Part shown: positions 51,627-60,976 of the stretch, piece after piece
Layout: every line of letters starts with the position of its first letter
Numbering within the stretch: position 1 is the first letter of the stretch
Notes under the pieces: generated by a model
What the model was told of the DNA's origin: nothing
Database searches by the model: none
What the model saw: only the letters and a program-made list of their open reading frames with translations
Translations under genes and position numbers: made by a program
DNA from: Poseidonibacter lekithochrous
GTDB lineage: Bacteria > Campylobacterota > Campylobacteria > Campylobacterales > Arcobacteraceae
Direction of reading: 5' to 3'
DNA: 64,000 bases
Assembly (NCBI RefSeq): GCF_018861145.1
Contig: NZ_JAHKQT010000032.1
Span: 1-64,000 of the forward strand

Positions 51627-52109
51627 ATGAGATTTAATGATTTAGATTTAGATACGAAAAAAGAACTTAATAAACAAATAACTGAACATGCAAATAGCAT
51701 TGGAGGAATTAATTTTTTTCTTCAAATGATTGAAGATATTAGAAATGAAAAACCAAATGCATTATTAAATAAAACGGCAATTTTTCATTATACTAAAGGA
51801 AAAATTACTTGGAGTAAATCTATTTATAAAGATACATTAACTCAATTATTTAACGCGATGAGAAAAGAAGATAAAGATGGTGATATTTTAAATGGTTTAA
51901 ATCCAAAAGTTTATAAAGAAACAATGAATATGATGAGAGCTTTAAAACCAGTTACAATCTCTATTAGAAATGAAGATAGTAGTTCAGGTTTTGCCGTAGA
52001 TATTTTAGATTCAAGTGAAGTAAAAAAAACAAAAGTTGATTTAATGTTTAAAATCATATTCTTTTACAATATTGAATTTGCAAAAGATACATTAACTTTT
52101 AAAGCTTAG
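51627..52109 (+). CDS. Hypothetical protein, unknown family
   Basis: Soluble protein of 160 aa with no recognised motif. It is charged with mixed helix and strand character (ANSIGGINFFLQMIEDI, KGKITWSKSIYKDTLTQLF, VDLMFKIIFFYNIEFA). No signal peptide or membrane helix. ATG 51627 with AGGATAAAT before it is chosen; ATG 51597 would add ten basic residues and lacks a ribosome site. It lies 51 bases after the DUF2971 gene and 9 before ywbE, so the three may share a transcript. Confidence 0.65.
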   Translation: MRFNDLDLDTKKELNKQITEHANSIGGINFFLQMIEDIRNEKPNALLNKTAIFHYTKGKITWSKSIYKDTLTQLFNAMRKEDKDGDILNGLNPKVYKETMNMMRALKPVTISIRNEDSSSGFAVDILDSSEVKKTKVDLMFKIIFFYNIEFAKDTLTFKA

Positions 52110-52118
52110 GGATATATT

Positions 52119-52310
52119 ATGGATGGTAAAAAAAGAATTAATATTAAACCAGGTATAACAGTTAATATTGTCTTAAAAGAAGACCAAAGAACTGGTAGAT
52201 TAACAAAAGGTGTAGTGCAAGATATTCTAACAAAATCTCCTACGCATCCTCATGGAATAAAAGTTAGAACTACTTTTGGTGAAGTTGGACGTGTCCAAGA
52301 GATTCTATAA
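52119..52310 (+). CDS. YwbE-family protein
   Basis: Small basic protein of 63 aa that matches the YwbE (DUF2196) family along its whole length: RINIKPGITVNIVLKEDQRTG, then GVVQDILTKSPTHPHGIKVR and GEVGRVQEI. The fold is a small KOW-like beta barrel by family knowledge; the role is unknown, perhaps RNA binding. An AGGGATATATT leader precedes the ATG. Its stop codon lies inside the terminator stem shared with the convergent MFS gene. Confidence 0.88.
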   Translation: MDGKKRINIKPGITVNIVLKEDQRTGRLTKGVVQDILTKSPTHPHGIKVRTTFGEVGRVQEIL

Positions 52311-52347
52311 AAGATATAAAGGTTATATACCTTTATATCTTTTATAA
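52307..52347. terminator. Bidirectional terminator between ywbE and the MFS gene
   Basis: A perfect 17-base-pair stem (52307-52323 with 52331-52347, loop of seven) contains the ywbE stop codon, and its right half overlaps the MFS stop. A/T-rich flanks on both sides would let it act in both directions. Confidence 0.8.
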
Positions 52348-53471
52348 AATAATAAACATAAAATAACTCCAATTAAAGCCATTCCTGCACCCACAAGTGA
52401 TGGATAATTAAAACTAAGTCCAAATAATAATGGAATACCTCCAAATAATGCACCCAAAGAGTTTGACACATTAAAAGCTGCTTGAATAAAAGCAGCTCCT
52501 AACATTTCTGAATGTTTTGCACTTTTTAACATAATCATATTAATAGGTGAGCTAATTGACATTGCAAGCGCTCCACAAATAAAAGTAAGTATTATTGATA
52601 CTATTTTATTTTCTGAGAATAAAAATACTAAAATAAGGGCAATTACCATTAGTGTAAGTAAAAATATAGAAGCTATTACGGGATCTTTTTTATCAGCTAA
52701 ATATCCACCAAAAATATTCCCAACTACCATTCCTCCACCTGCAATTGCCATCATATAAGAAACACTTCCACTTTCAAATCCTGATACATGAATAAGAAGA
52801 GGAGCTATATAACTAAACCAAGCAAATAAACCTCCAAATCCAATAGAAACAATAGTTAATATATGCCATGCTTTAATTGTTTTAAAAAACTCTAATTCTT
52901 CTTTAAATGTAACACTTCTAAGTGCTTTTAAATGTGGTAAATATAGATATAGAAATAAAATAGTTAGTAATCCTAAAAATGAAACAATACCAAAAGCATA
53001 TCTCCAATGAAGATGATGCCCTAAAAAAGTAACAAGAGGAACCATTAGTAAAATTGCTAAGGTTAATCCTGTAAATATTGAAGCAATAGCTTGTGCCGCT
53101 TTCCCTTCTTTTGCTAATTTAGAAGCTACAACAGTAGCAACACCAAAAAAAGCTCCATGTGGAAGACCAGATAAAAATCTTGATATTAAAAGAGTATTAT
53201 AATCAGGTGCAATAATTGAAAAAGCATTAAATATTGTAAACATAATCATTAATGTAATTAAAATATATTTTGGTGGAAATTTTGCACTAAGTGCAACTAA
53301 TATAGGTGCACCAATTACAACACCTAATGCATAAGCAGAAATCAAATGACCTGCTACTGGAATTGAAATATTAATAGAACTTGCAATATCAGGGAGTAAT
53401 CCCATTATTACAAATTCAGTAGTACCAATTGCTAAACCGCCTAAGGCTAATGGAAATAATTCTTTTGTCAT
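52323..53471 (-). CDS. MFS efflux transporter (AraJ/YdhP-like)
   Basis: Twelve-helix major facilitator of 382 aa, of the drug:H+ antiporter-1 family (DHA1). The start ALGGLAIGTTEFVIMGLLPDIA with the D/E-R-like FVIMGLLP pattern, SAYALGVVIGAPI in helix 2 and LPHGAFFGVATVVASKLA in helix 4 are typical of AraJ/YdhP-type sugar or drug exporters. The substrate is unknown. It ends the accessory stretch and is divergent from rpsL; its promoter must lie in 53472-53593. Confidence 0.87.
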   Translation of the reverse strand: MTKELFPLALGGLAIGTTEFVIMGLLPDIASSINISIPVAGHLISAYALGVVIGAPILVALSAKFPPKYILITLMIMFTIFNAFSIIAPDYNTLLISRFLSGLPHGAFFGVATVVASKLAKEGKAAQAIASIFTGLTLAILLMVPLVTFLGHHLHWRYAFGIVSFLGLLTILFLYLYLPHLKALRSVTFKEELEFFKTIKAWHILTIVSIGFGGLFAWFSYIAPLLIHVSGFESGSVSYMMAIAGGGMVVGNIFGGYLADKKDPVIASIFLLTLMVIALILVFLFSENKIVSIILTFICGALAMSISSPINMIMLKSAKHSEMLGAAFIQAAFNVSNSLGALFGGIPLLFGLSFNYPSLVGAGMALIGVILCLLFYKRYKGI

Positions 53472-53593
53472 TGTTTAGTATCTTTTTAAATTGATTTTTT
53501 GAAATTATAGGAATAAAATTTTATTATTAACTTAAAAAGTATAACTATTATTTGCAAAAGATTCTGTTAAAGAGTAATTAAGTTTAAATTCAG

Positions 53594-53777
53594 TATAATC
53601 CTTCTACTTTTTAGAAAACCTAATTGTTTCTCTAGAATGGAAGTATCGTTTCAGCTTTATGTTGAGGTAAACGAGAAGCATGAGCATTGCTTTAATTGCT
53701 CTAACCAAATGAAATAGAGAGTCTTACATATAAACATTATATCAATAGATTACTCTACAACTATATAAAGGGAAAGA
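53594..53777 (+). promoter_or_regulatory. rpsL-rpsG-fusA promoter and long leader
   Basis: TATAAT (53594-53599) predicts a leader of about 170 bases before rpsL. It is GC-richer than neighbouring spacer and can form short stems such as GAGCA with TGCTC near 53690-53710. In E. coli S7 controls its operon at a different site, between rpsL and rpsG. The 306-base gap 53472-53777 also holds the divergent MFS gene promoter; no gene is seen in it. Confidence 0.5.
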
Positions 53778-54152
53778 ATGCCAACTATCAATCAACTTGT
53801 TAGAAAAGAGCGAAAAAAAGTGATTAAGAAATCTAAATCACCTGCACTTGACAAATGTCCACAAAGAAGAGGAGTTTGTACTAGAGTATATACTACAACT
53901 CCAAAAAAACCTAACTCGGCTTTAAGAAAAGTTGCAAAAGTTAGATTAACTACTGGTTTTGAAGTTATTTCATATATCGGTGGAGAAGGTCATAACCTTC
54001 AAGAACACTCGATTGTGTTAGTAAGAGGGGGTAGAGTTAAAGATTTACCTGGTGTTAAATATCACGTTGTTAGAGGTGCTTTAGATACTGCTGGTGTTGC
54101 AAACAGAACTGTTGCAAGATCTAAATACGGTACTAAAAAGCCAAAAAAATAA
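53778..54152 (+). CDS. rpsL: 30S ribosomal protein S12
   Basis: Decoding-centre protein of 124 aa: [39 protein letters not shown], and the [33 protein letters not shown] block. Lys43 and the PGVKY lysine have the streptomycin-sensitive residues. GGGAAAG precedes the ATG. First gene of the rpsL-rpsG-fusA operon. Confidence 0.98.
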   Translation: MPTINQLVRKERKKVIKKSKSPALDKCPQRRGVCTRVYTTTPKKPNSALRKVAKVRLTTGFEVISYIGGEGHNLQEHSIVLVRGGRVKDLPGVKYHVVRGALDTAGVANRTVARSKYGTKKPKK

Positions 54153-54156
54153 GTAG

Positions 54157-54636
<480 letters not shown>

Positions 54637-54642
54637 TCTGAG

Positions 54643-56751
54643 ATGGCAAGAAAAACTCCCCTAAACAGATTAAGAAATATCGGAATTGCAGCTCATATTG
54701 ATGCTGGTAAAACTACTACAACTGAAAGAATTCTATTCTATACAGGTGTTGAACATAAAATTGGTGAAGTACATGATGGTGCTGCAACAATGGACTGGAT
54801 GGAACAAGAGCAAGAAAGAGGTATTACTATTACTTCAGCTGCTACAACTTGTCACTGGAAACACCCAAAGACTAATGATGATTTAATGATTAATATTATT
54901 GATACTCCAGGTCACGTTGACTTCACTATTGAAGTTGAAAGATCTATGAGAGTACTTGATGGTGCTGTTGCTGTATTCTGTTCAGTTGGTGGGGTTCAAC
55001 CACAATCTGAAACAGTTTGGAGACAAGCTAACAAGTATAGAGTTCCAAGAATGATTTTCGTTAATAAAATGGATAGAACTGGTGCGGATTTCTTTAATGT
55101 TGAAGCTCAAGTAAACGAAAGACTTAAATCTAACGCTATTCCTATTCAAATTCCTATTGGAGCTGAAGAAAATTTCCAAGGTGTTGTTGATTTAGTTCAA
55201 ATGAAAGCTATTGTTTGGGATTTAGATGCTGCAATGGGTTCTAGTTATCATGTAGAAGAAATTCCTGCTGATTTATTAGAAACTGCAACAAAATATAGAG
55301 AACAAATGGTTGAAGCTGCTGCTGAAGCTGACGATGAATTAATGGAAAAATACCTTGAAGGTGTTGAGTTAACTGAAGATGAAATCGTTGCAGGTCTTAA
55401 GAAGGGTTGTCTTAATATGACAGTTACTCCAATGACTTGTGGTACTGCATTTAAAAACAAAGGTGTTCAAACTTTACTTGATGCAGTTGCAATGTATTTA
55501 CCATCTCCATTAGAAGTTGAAGATATTAAAGGTGAAACTCAAGATGGTGAGCCTGTAATTGTTCCTTCTACTGATGACGGTGAAGTTGCTGCACTTGCAT
55601 TTAAAATTATGACAGATCCATTTGTTGGTCAATTAACTTTTGCAAGAATTTATAGAGGTGTATTACAGTCTGGTACTTACGTAATGAACTCTACAAAAAT
55701 GAAAAAAGAAAGAATCGGAAGACTTCTTAAAATGCATGCAATTAAAAGAGAAGAAGTTAACGAATTATATGCTGGAGAAATCGGTGCAGTTGTTGGTTTA
55801 AAAACTACAATTACTGGTGATACTTTAGCTTCTGCAGAAGATCCAGTTATCTTAGAAAGAATGGATTTCCCAGAGCCAGTTATTTCTGTTGCAGTTGAGC
55901 CAAAAACTAAAGCTGACCAAGAAAAAATGGGTATTGCTTTAGGAAAATTAGCTCAAGAAGATCCATCATTTAAAGTTGCTACGGATGAAGAATCTGGACA
56001 AACTATTATTTCAGGAATGGGTGAATTACACCTTGAAATCCTTGTTGATAGAATGAAAAGAGAATTCTCTGTTGAAGCTGAAGTTGGTGCTCCTCAAGTT
56101 GCATATAGAGAAACTATTAAAAATGCAGTTAAACAAGAGTATAAATACGCTAAACAATCTGGTGGTAAAGGTCAATATGGTCATGTATATTTAACTATTA
56201 CTCCAATGCCTTCAGATAGTGAAGAAAACTATATCTTTACATCATCTATCAAAGGTGGATCTGTTCCAAAAGAATACGTTCCTGCTGTTGATAAAGGTTG
56301 TCAAGAAGCTATGGCTGGTGGTATCCTTGCTGGTTATCCATTAGTTAACATTGCAGTTGATTTATATGATGGTTCTTACCATGATGTAGATTCATCTGAA
56401 ATGGCATTTAAACTTGCTGCTTCAATGGGATTCAAAAAAGGTTGTAGATCAGACGCTGCTCAACCTGTAATTCTTGAACCAATTATGAAAGTTGAAATTG
56501 AAACTCCTGAAGATTATATGGGAGATGTTATCGGTGACGTTAACAAAAGAAGAGGACAAGTTCAATCTATGGATGACAGAGCTGGTGTTAAATTAGTTGT
56601 TGCAATGATTCCATTAGCTGAAATGTTCGGTTACTCTACAGACTTAAGATCTATGTCTCAAGGTAGAGCAACATATTCTATGATTTTTGATAACTACATG
56701 GACGTTCCTAAGAATGTTTCTGAAGAAATCATTAAAAAGAGAAACGGTTAG
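54643..56751 (+). CDS. fusA: Elongation factor G
   Basis: Translocation GTPase of 702 aa. G1 [13 protein letters not shown], switch [14 protein letters not shown]3 DTPGHVDF, G4 NKMD and the domain IV loop ([11 protein letters not shown]) are visible; the end is typical ([21 protein letters not shown]). Six bases after rpsG with GTAATCTGAG spacing and no strong ribosome site, so translation is probably coupled. A UUCG terminator follows. Confidence 0.98.
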   Translation: MARKTPLNRLRNIGIAAHIDAGKTTTTERILFYTGVEHKIGEVHDGAATMDWMEQEQERGITITSAATTCHWKHPKTNDDLMINIIDTPGHVDFTIEVERSMRVLDGAVAVFCSVGGVQPQSETVWRQANKYRVPRMIFVNKMDRTGADFFNVEAQVNERLKSNAIPIQIPIGAEENFQGVVDLVQMKAIVWDLDAAMGSSYHVEEIPADLLETATKYREQMVEAAAEADDELMEKYLEGVELTEDEIVAGLKKGCLNMTVTPMTCGTAFKNKGVQTLLDAVAMYLPSPLEVEDIKGETQDGEPVIVPSTDDGEVAALAFKIMTDPFVGQLTFARIYRGVLQSGTYVMNSTKMKKERIGRLLKMHAIKREEVNELYAGEIGAVVGLKTTITGDTLASAEDPVILERMDFPEPVISVAVEPKTKADQEKMGIALGKLAQEDPSFKVATDEESGQTIISGMGELHLEILVDRMKREFSVEAEVGAPQVAYRETIKNAVKQEYKYAKQSGGKGQYGHVYLTITPMPSDSEENYIFTSSIKGGSVPKEYVPAVDKGCQEAMAGGILAGYPLVNIAVDLYDGSYHDVDSSEMAFKLAASMGFKKGCRSDAAQPVILEPIMKVEIETPEDYMGDVIGDVNKRRGQVQSMDDRAGVKLVVAMIPLAEMFGYSTDLRSMSQGRATYSMIFDNYMDVPKNVSEEIIKKRNG

Positions 56752-56770
56752 TATTTAAATATTAACTAAT

Positions 56771-56807
56771 AAAAAAAGCCTCATCTTCGGATGAGGCTTT
56801 TTTTTTA
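56771..56807 (+). terminator. fusA operon terminator with TTCG loop
   Basis: A long stem (AGCCTCATC with GATGAGGCT plus flanking A/T pairs) is closed by the very stable TTCG tetraloop at 56786-56789 and followed by a T-run. Textbook intrinsic terminator. Confidence 0.95.
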
Positions 56808-56868
56808 TTTAATTTTTAATTAAATAAAATCTTACACTATAAATAGTATCTTTTAAAAGTATTTATTA

Positions 56869-56874
56869 TATAAT
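56869..56874 (+). promoter_or_regulatory. nadK -10 element
   Basis: TATAAT in TTATTATATAATC lies about 70 bases before the nadK start, between the fusA terminator and the gene. Probably drives nadK and recN. Confidence 0.55.
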
Positions 56875-56943
56875 CTTAACAAAAACTATTTAGAAATAAT
56901 CACCAAAACTGATATTATTAGATGAAAGATAGAGTTGCTAACA

Positions 56944-57810
56944 TTGAAATTAAATAAAAATTTAGAATTATTAGAATCAACAAATAAAGCAGGAATAATA
57001 TTAAGACCTTCAAGTCCTGAATTAAAAGAAGTTTTTGAGGAAATAAAATCAATATTTACTAAAAATAATATTGAAGTATTTTTAGAAGATAATTCTGCGA
57101 TTATGATTGGAGAAAAAGGTTTAAGCTTAGATCTCTTATGTGAAAAAGTAGATTTCTTAGTTTCTGTAGGTGGAGATGGAACTTTATTATCTGTAGTAAG
57201 AAAATCTTTTAATTATAATAAACCAGTATTAGGTATTAACCTAGGTACACTTGGTTTTCTTACTGATATTTCAATGGATGAATTAGAAGATTTTTTACAG
57301 GATTTTAAAAACAATAATTACAAAATTGATAATAGAATGATGATAAAAGGAACAATTAATTTAAATACTTTTGTTGCTTTTAATGATATTGTAATTTCTC
57401 GGAAATCAATATCGTCAATGATTAAAATAGATGCAAAAATTGATAATAAACATTTTAATTCTTATTATGGAGATGGTGTAATAATTTCAACTCCTACAGG
57501 TTCAACAGCATATAACCTTTCAGTTGGAGGACCAATAGTTTATCCTTTAACTGAAGCTTTTATTGTAACTCCAATTGCACCACATTCCTTAACACAAAGA
57601 CCATTAGTGATGCCTGCAGATTTTCAAATTGAATTTACTATTACAGATTCTCAAGGTGCGGTTGTAATTGTTGATGGACAAGATATTTATGAAGCAGAAG
57701 AGAATGAGATTATAAAAATAAAGATTTCAAATCAAAACGCAAAAATGATATATAGATGTCAAAGAAACTATTTTGAAGTTTTAAGTGACAAATTAAGATG
57801 GGGAAATTAA
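56944..57810 (+). CDS. nadK: NAD kinase
   Basis: Phosphorylates NAD to NADP (288 aa). The GGDGTLLSVVR motif near residue 72, LGINLGTLGFLTDI, the FNDIVISR segment with the NE/D-like site, YYGDGVIISTPTGSTAYNLSVGGPIVYP and IAPHSLTQRPLVMP are characteristic. TTG 56944 is chosen because AGAG (56931-56934) lies nine bases before it; TTG 56935 has almost no spacing. recN starts four bases after the stop. Confidence 0.93.
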   Translation: MKLNKNLELLESTNKAGIILRPSSPELKEVFEEIKSIFTKNNIEVFLEDNSAIMIGEKGLSLDLLCEKVDFLVSVGGDGTLLSVVRKSFNYNKPVLGINLGTLGFLTDISMDELEDFLQDFKNNNYKIDNRMMIKGTINLNTFVAFNDIVISRKSISSMIKIDAKIDNKHFNSYYGDGVIISTPTGSTAYNLSVGGPIVYPLTEAFIVTPIAPHSLTQRPLVMPADFQIEFTITDSQGAVVIVDGQDIYEAEENEIIKIKISNQNAKMIYRCQRNYFEVLSDKLRWGN

Positions 57811-57814
57811 TTAT

Positions 57815-59350
57815 ATGATTAATAGAATTTACTTAAAAGATTGTTTATCTTTTAAAGAGATTGACTTAGAGTTTAACAAAGGACTAAATGTTTTTACAGG
57901 TCCAAGTGGAGCTGGTAAATCGATACTTATGCAAGCTATATTGTCTCTATTTGCTCAAAGTGATGTAAAAGCTAGTTTAGGTGAAGTTTTAATTAGTGAT
58001 TCTAAAATTGTAGATGATCTCTATGATTTAGATTTAAATGATGAAATAGTGATTAAAACTATAAAAAAAGAAAAAGTTAGATTTTTTATTAATAACCAGA
58101 CAATTTCAAAAAAAAATTTAAATATGTTTTCTTCAAAATTAATTAAGCATTTAAATTTAAAAGATATTTCTGATTTTGAGAGTTCTAAATTATTAAATTT
58201 TTTAGATAAATTATCAGCTATAAATAATACAAAATTTATTGAAATAAAAGAAAACTTTGATTTATTATATAAAGATCTTATTGTAGTAAAAAAAGAACTT
58301 GAGAAAATAAAAAATGATGAATTAAGAATTGAAGATTTAAAAGAGTTTGCAAAATTTGAAATTGAAAAAATTGAAGCTATTAATCCTACATTAGACGAAT
58401 ATGAAGAATTAAACTTATTAAAAAGAAAACTTTCAAAAAAAGATAAAATTGAAGATGCAATTAAAGATGCCTCTGAAATTTTAAACTATAGACATAGTGT
58501 TTCAAATACATTAGAATTACTTGAAGTTGAATCAAGTTTTTTTGATGAAACAATGAATGAATTGAATAATATATTTGAACAATTTAATGATTCATTATTT
58601 GAATTAGAAGATATAGATATTGAAACAGTTTTAAATAGAATTGAGAAATTATCATCTTTACAAAAAAGGTTTGGCTCAATTGAATTAGCATTAGAGTATA
58701 AAGAAGAGAAGAAAAAAGAGCTTTTATCTTATGATAATATAACTTTTGAAAAATCAGTTTTAGAAAAGAAGATTGAGAAATTAACTGAAGAAATAAATCA
58801 ATTATCAATTACAATTTCTTTATATAGAAAAAAAAGTGTATTAATTCTTGAAGAGAAAATAAATGAATACTTAAAGTTTTTATACCTTTCAAATGCAAAA
58901 ATCACTTTAAGAGAAAAAAAACTTGATTCCTATGGAATTGATGAAGTTTATTTTGAATTAAATGGAGTTAATTTAAATACTATTAGTTCAGGAGAATATA
59001 ACAGATTAAGATTAGCATTATTAACTTCAATGAGTGAATTTGATATTATTGAAAATGGTGTTTTATTCTTAGATGAAATTGATGCTAACTTAAGTGGTAA
59101 AGAAAGTGATGCTATTGCAAATGTGTTATCAACTTTAGCTAAATCATATCAAATTTTTGTAATTTCTCATCAGCCACAACTAACATCCGCCTCATCTCAA
59201 CATTTTCTTGTTGATAAAAAAGATGGAGTATCTACAATAACTCTTTTAAGCAAAGAAGAAAGAATAAATGAAATTGCGAGAATGATAAGTGGAGAAGAAA
59301 TAACATCTAATGCAATAAATTTTGCAAAAAATTTACTAATAAAAAAATAA
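57815..59350 (+). CDS. recN: DNA repair protein RecN
   Basis: SMC-like ATPase of 511 aa involved in double-strand break repair. Walker A is FTGPSGAGKSIL near the N-terminus, a long coiled-coil region spans about residues 150-340, and the C-terminal half has the signature ISSGEYNRLRLAL, Walker B GVLFLDEIDANLSGKES and the switch FVISHQPQL. Shorter than E. coli RecN (553) as is usual in Campylobacterota. Translated together with nadK. Confidence 0.93.
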   Translation: MINRIYLKDCLSFKEIDLEFNKGLNVFTGPSGAGKSILMQAILSLFAQSDVKASLGEVLISDSKIVDDLYDLDLNDEIVIKTIKKEKVRFFINNQTISKKNLNMFSSKLIKHLNLKDISDFESSKLLNFLDKLSAINNTKFIEIKENFDLLYKDLIVVKKELEKIKNDELRIEDLKEFAKFEIEKIEAINPTLDEYEELNLLKRKLSKKDKIEDAIKDASEILNYRHSVSNTLELLEVESSFFDETMNELNNIFEQFNDSLFELEDIDIETVLNRIEKLSSLQKRFGSIELALEYKEEKKKELLSYDNITFEKSVLEKKIEKLTEEINQLSITISLYRKKSVLILEEKINEYLKFLYLSNAKITLREKKLDSYGIDEVYFELNGVNLNTISSGEYNRLRLALLTSMSEFDIIENGVLFLDEIDANLSGKESDAIANVLSTLAKSYQIFVISHQPQLTSASSQHFLVDKKDGVSTITLLSKEERINEIARMISGEEITSNAINFAKNLLIKK

Positions 59351-59354
59351 AATT

Positions 59355-59386
59355 AATATGGTAAAAATATTATTACCATATTTTAT
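59355..59386 (+). terminator. recN terminator
   Basis: AATATGGTAA (59355-59364) pairs fully with TTACCATATT (59373-59382), loop of eight, followed by TTATTATACTTTTTTT. It ends the nadK-recN unit. Confidence 0.75.
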
Positions 59387-59650
59387 TATACTTTTTTTAA
59401 AAATACTCATTTTTTAAAATACCCCAATAAAACCTTATTTATAAACTATAAGAATAGTAATATAAGTAAAATTAAACTTACTAATAAGAAAATACTATAT
59501 TAGTTTTAGTTATATTTATTTACTTAAAGTAAGAAGTGTTAAATAAGTATTATTAATACTACTAATTTTAGTTTTGATTAAGATATTAAAACTATAATTG
59601 TATGTTTTAGTTGGTATTTTATATATTGCCAAATTAAATGAGGAGGGAAA
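59387..59650 (+). promoter_or_regulatory. Upstream control region of the sox operon
   Basis: A 264-base AT-rich region with no gene. It contains inverted half sites AGTAA (59465-59469) and TTACT (59478-59482), a palindrome TTACTTAAAGTAA (59520-59532), and three copies of TTTTAGTT at 59504, 59567 and 59605. TATATT near 59620 may be a -10 box. GAGGAGGG precedes the soxC ATG. The half sites are operator candidates only. Confidence 0.4.
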
Positions 59651-60976
59651 ATGAGGAAAATTAGTAAAGACTCTGTTAAGAGTTTGAAGTCAAACTCTGT
59701 AGAGCAATCTAGTAGAAGAGACTTTTTTAAGAAAACAGCTATTTATTCAGCGAGTGCTTTAACTGCAGCTACAGTTTTAGCCCCAATTAAATTAAAAGCT
59801 GATGATGAAAATATTACTCAACATGTTGAGTGGGGAACAAAGCTTGGTGATAAAGTTGATAAATACCCATATGGAATGCCTTCAGCATATGAGCATAATA
59901 ATGTAAGAAGAGTACATGATTTATTATCTTCAGGAGATAGATATGCAACAGTATCAATGTCTCCCTTACATCAGCAAGAAGGTATTATTACACCAAATGG
60001 TTTATTTTTTACAAGAAATCATGGTGGAACTGCTCAAATTGATCCTAATAAATATAGACTTATGATTCATGGTTTAGTTGAAAAACCAATTGTTTTAACT
60101 TTAGAACAATTAAAAAGGTATCCATCTGAATCTAGAATTCACTTTATTGAGTGTCCTGCAAATGGCTCAACTGGATGGAGAGGACCACAATTTAATAACT
60201 TACAATTTGTTAAAGGAATGATGAGTTCTGCTGAATGGACTGGAGTAAAACTTAGTGTTTTATTAGAAGATTTAGGTCTTAAGCCTGAAGCACAATGGGC
60301 TTTAGTTGAAGGTAGTGATAACTCAGAAATGGGAAGAACTCTTCCAATTGAAAAAATTCTAGATGATGCTATGCTTGTTTGGGGACAAAATGGTGAACCA
60401 TTAAGACCAGAACAAGGATATCCAGTTAGGTTATTAGTTCCAGGCTGGGAAGGTAACTTAAATGTTAAATGGGTTAAAAGAATAGAATTCTCTGATAAGC
60501 CATGGCATGCTAAAGAAGAAACATCTAAATATACAATGTTACAACCAAGTGGTAAAGCGATTAATTTCTTCTGGCCAATGGAAGTAAATTCTATTATTAC
60601 ATCTCCTTGTCCTGAAGTTCCATGGACTGATCTTAAAAAAGGTGACATGGTTGAAATTAATGGAATTGCATGGTCAGGTCGCGGTACTATTAAAACTGTT
60701 GATATCTCTTTAGATGGTGGTAAAAATTGGGTTGAAGCTGAACTTAAAGGTTTAATATTACCAAAGTCTTGGACAAGATTCTCATATATTATTAAATGGG
60801 ATGGAAAGAAAAAAATACTATTATCAAGAGCAATTGATGATACTGGTCATATTCAACCTTCAATTGATAAGTTAATTGAAAATGTTGGAGTTGAAGGTAT
60901 TTACCATAGAAATCCAATTGTTGGATGGGAAGTAACATCAAAAGGAGTTGTAAATAATGTTCATATTAGATCTTAA
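59651..60976 (+). CDS. soxC: Sulfane dehydrogenase subunit SoxC (molybdoenzyme)
   Basis: Molybdenum subunit of the periplasmic SoxCD complex, 441 aa, which takes six electrons from the sulfane sulfur bound to SoxY. A Tat signal (R22-R23 in SSRRDFFKK) is present. The sulfite-oxidase fold shows in the molybdenum-ligand Cys168 (FIECPANGSTGWRGPQ), PLRPEQGYPVRLLVPGWEGNLNVKWVKRIE and the C-terminal dimerisation domain (GTIKTVDISLDGGKNWVEA). It overlaps soxD by 20 bases. MoaD and MoaE at 22579-23256 contribute to its cofactor. Confidence 0.94.
   Translation: MRKISKDSVKSLKSNSVEQSSRRDFFKKTAIYSASALTAATVLAPIKLKADDENITQHVEWGTKLGDKVDKYPYGMPSAYEHNNVRRVHDLLSSGDRYATVSMSPLHQQEGIITPNGLFFTRNHGGTAQIDPNKYRLMIHGLVEKPIVLTLEQLKRYPSESRIHFIECPANGSTGWRGPQFNNLQFVKGMMSSAEWTGVKLSVLLEDLGLKPEAQWALVEGSDNSEMGRTLPIEKILDDAMLVWGQNGEPLRPEQGYPVRLLVPGWEGNLNVKWVKRIEFSDKPWHAKEETSKYTMLQPSGKAINFFWPMEVNSIITSPCPEVPWTDLKKGDMVEINGIAWSGRGTIKTVDISLDGGKNWVEAELKGLILPKSWTRFSYIIKWDGKKKILLSRAIDDTGHIQPSIDKLIENVGVEGIYHRNPIVGWEVTSKGVVNNVHIRS

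Noticed and set aside
53778-54152. Streptomycin-resistance change in S12
   Set aside because: Lys43 and the PGVKY lysine are both the sensitive residues.
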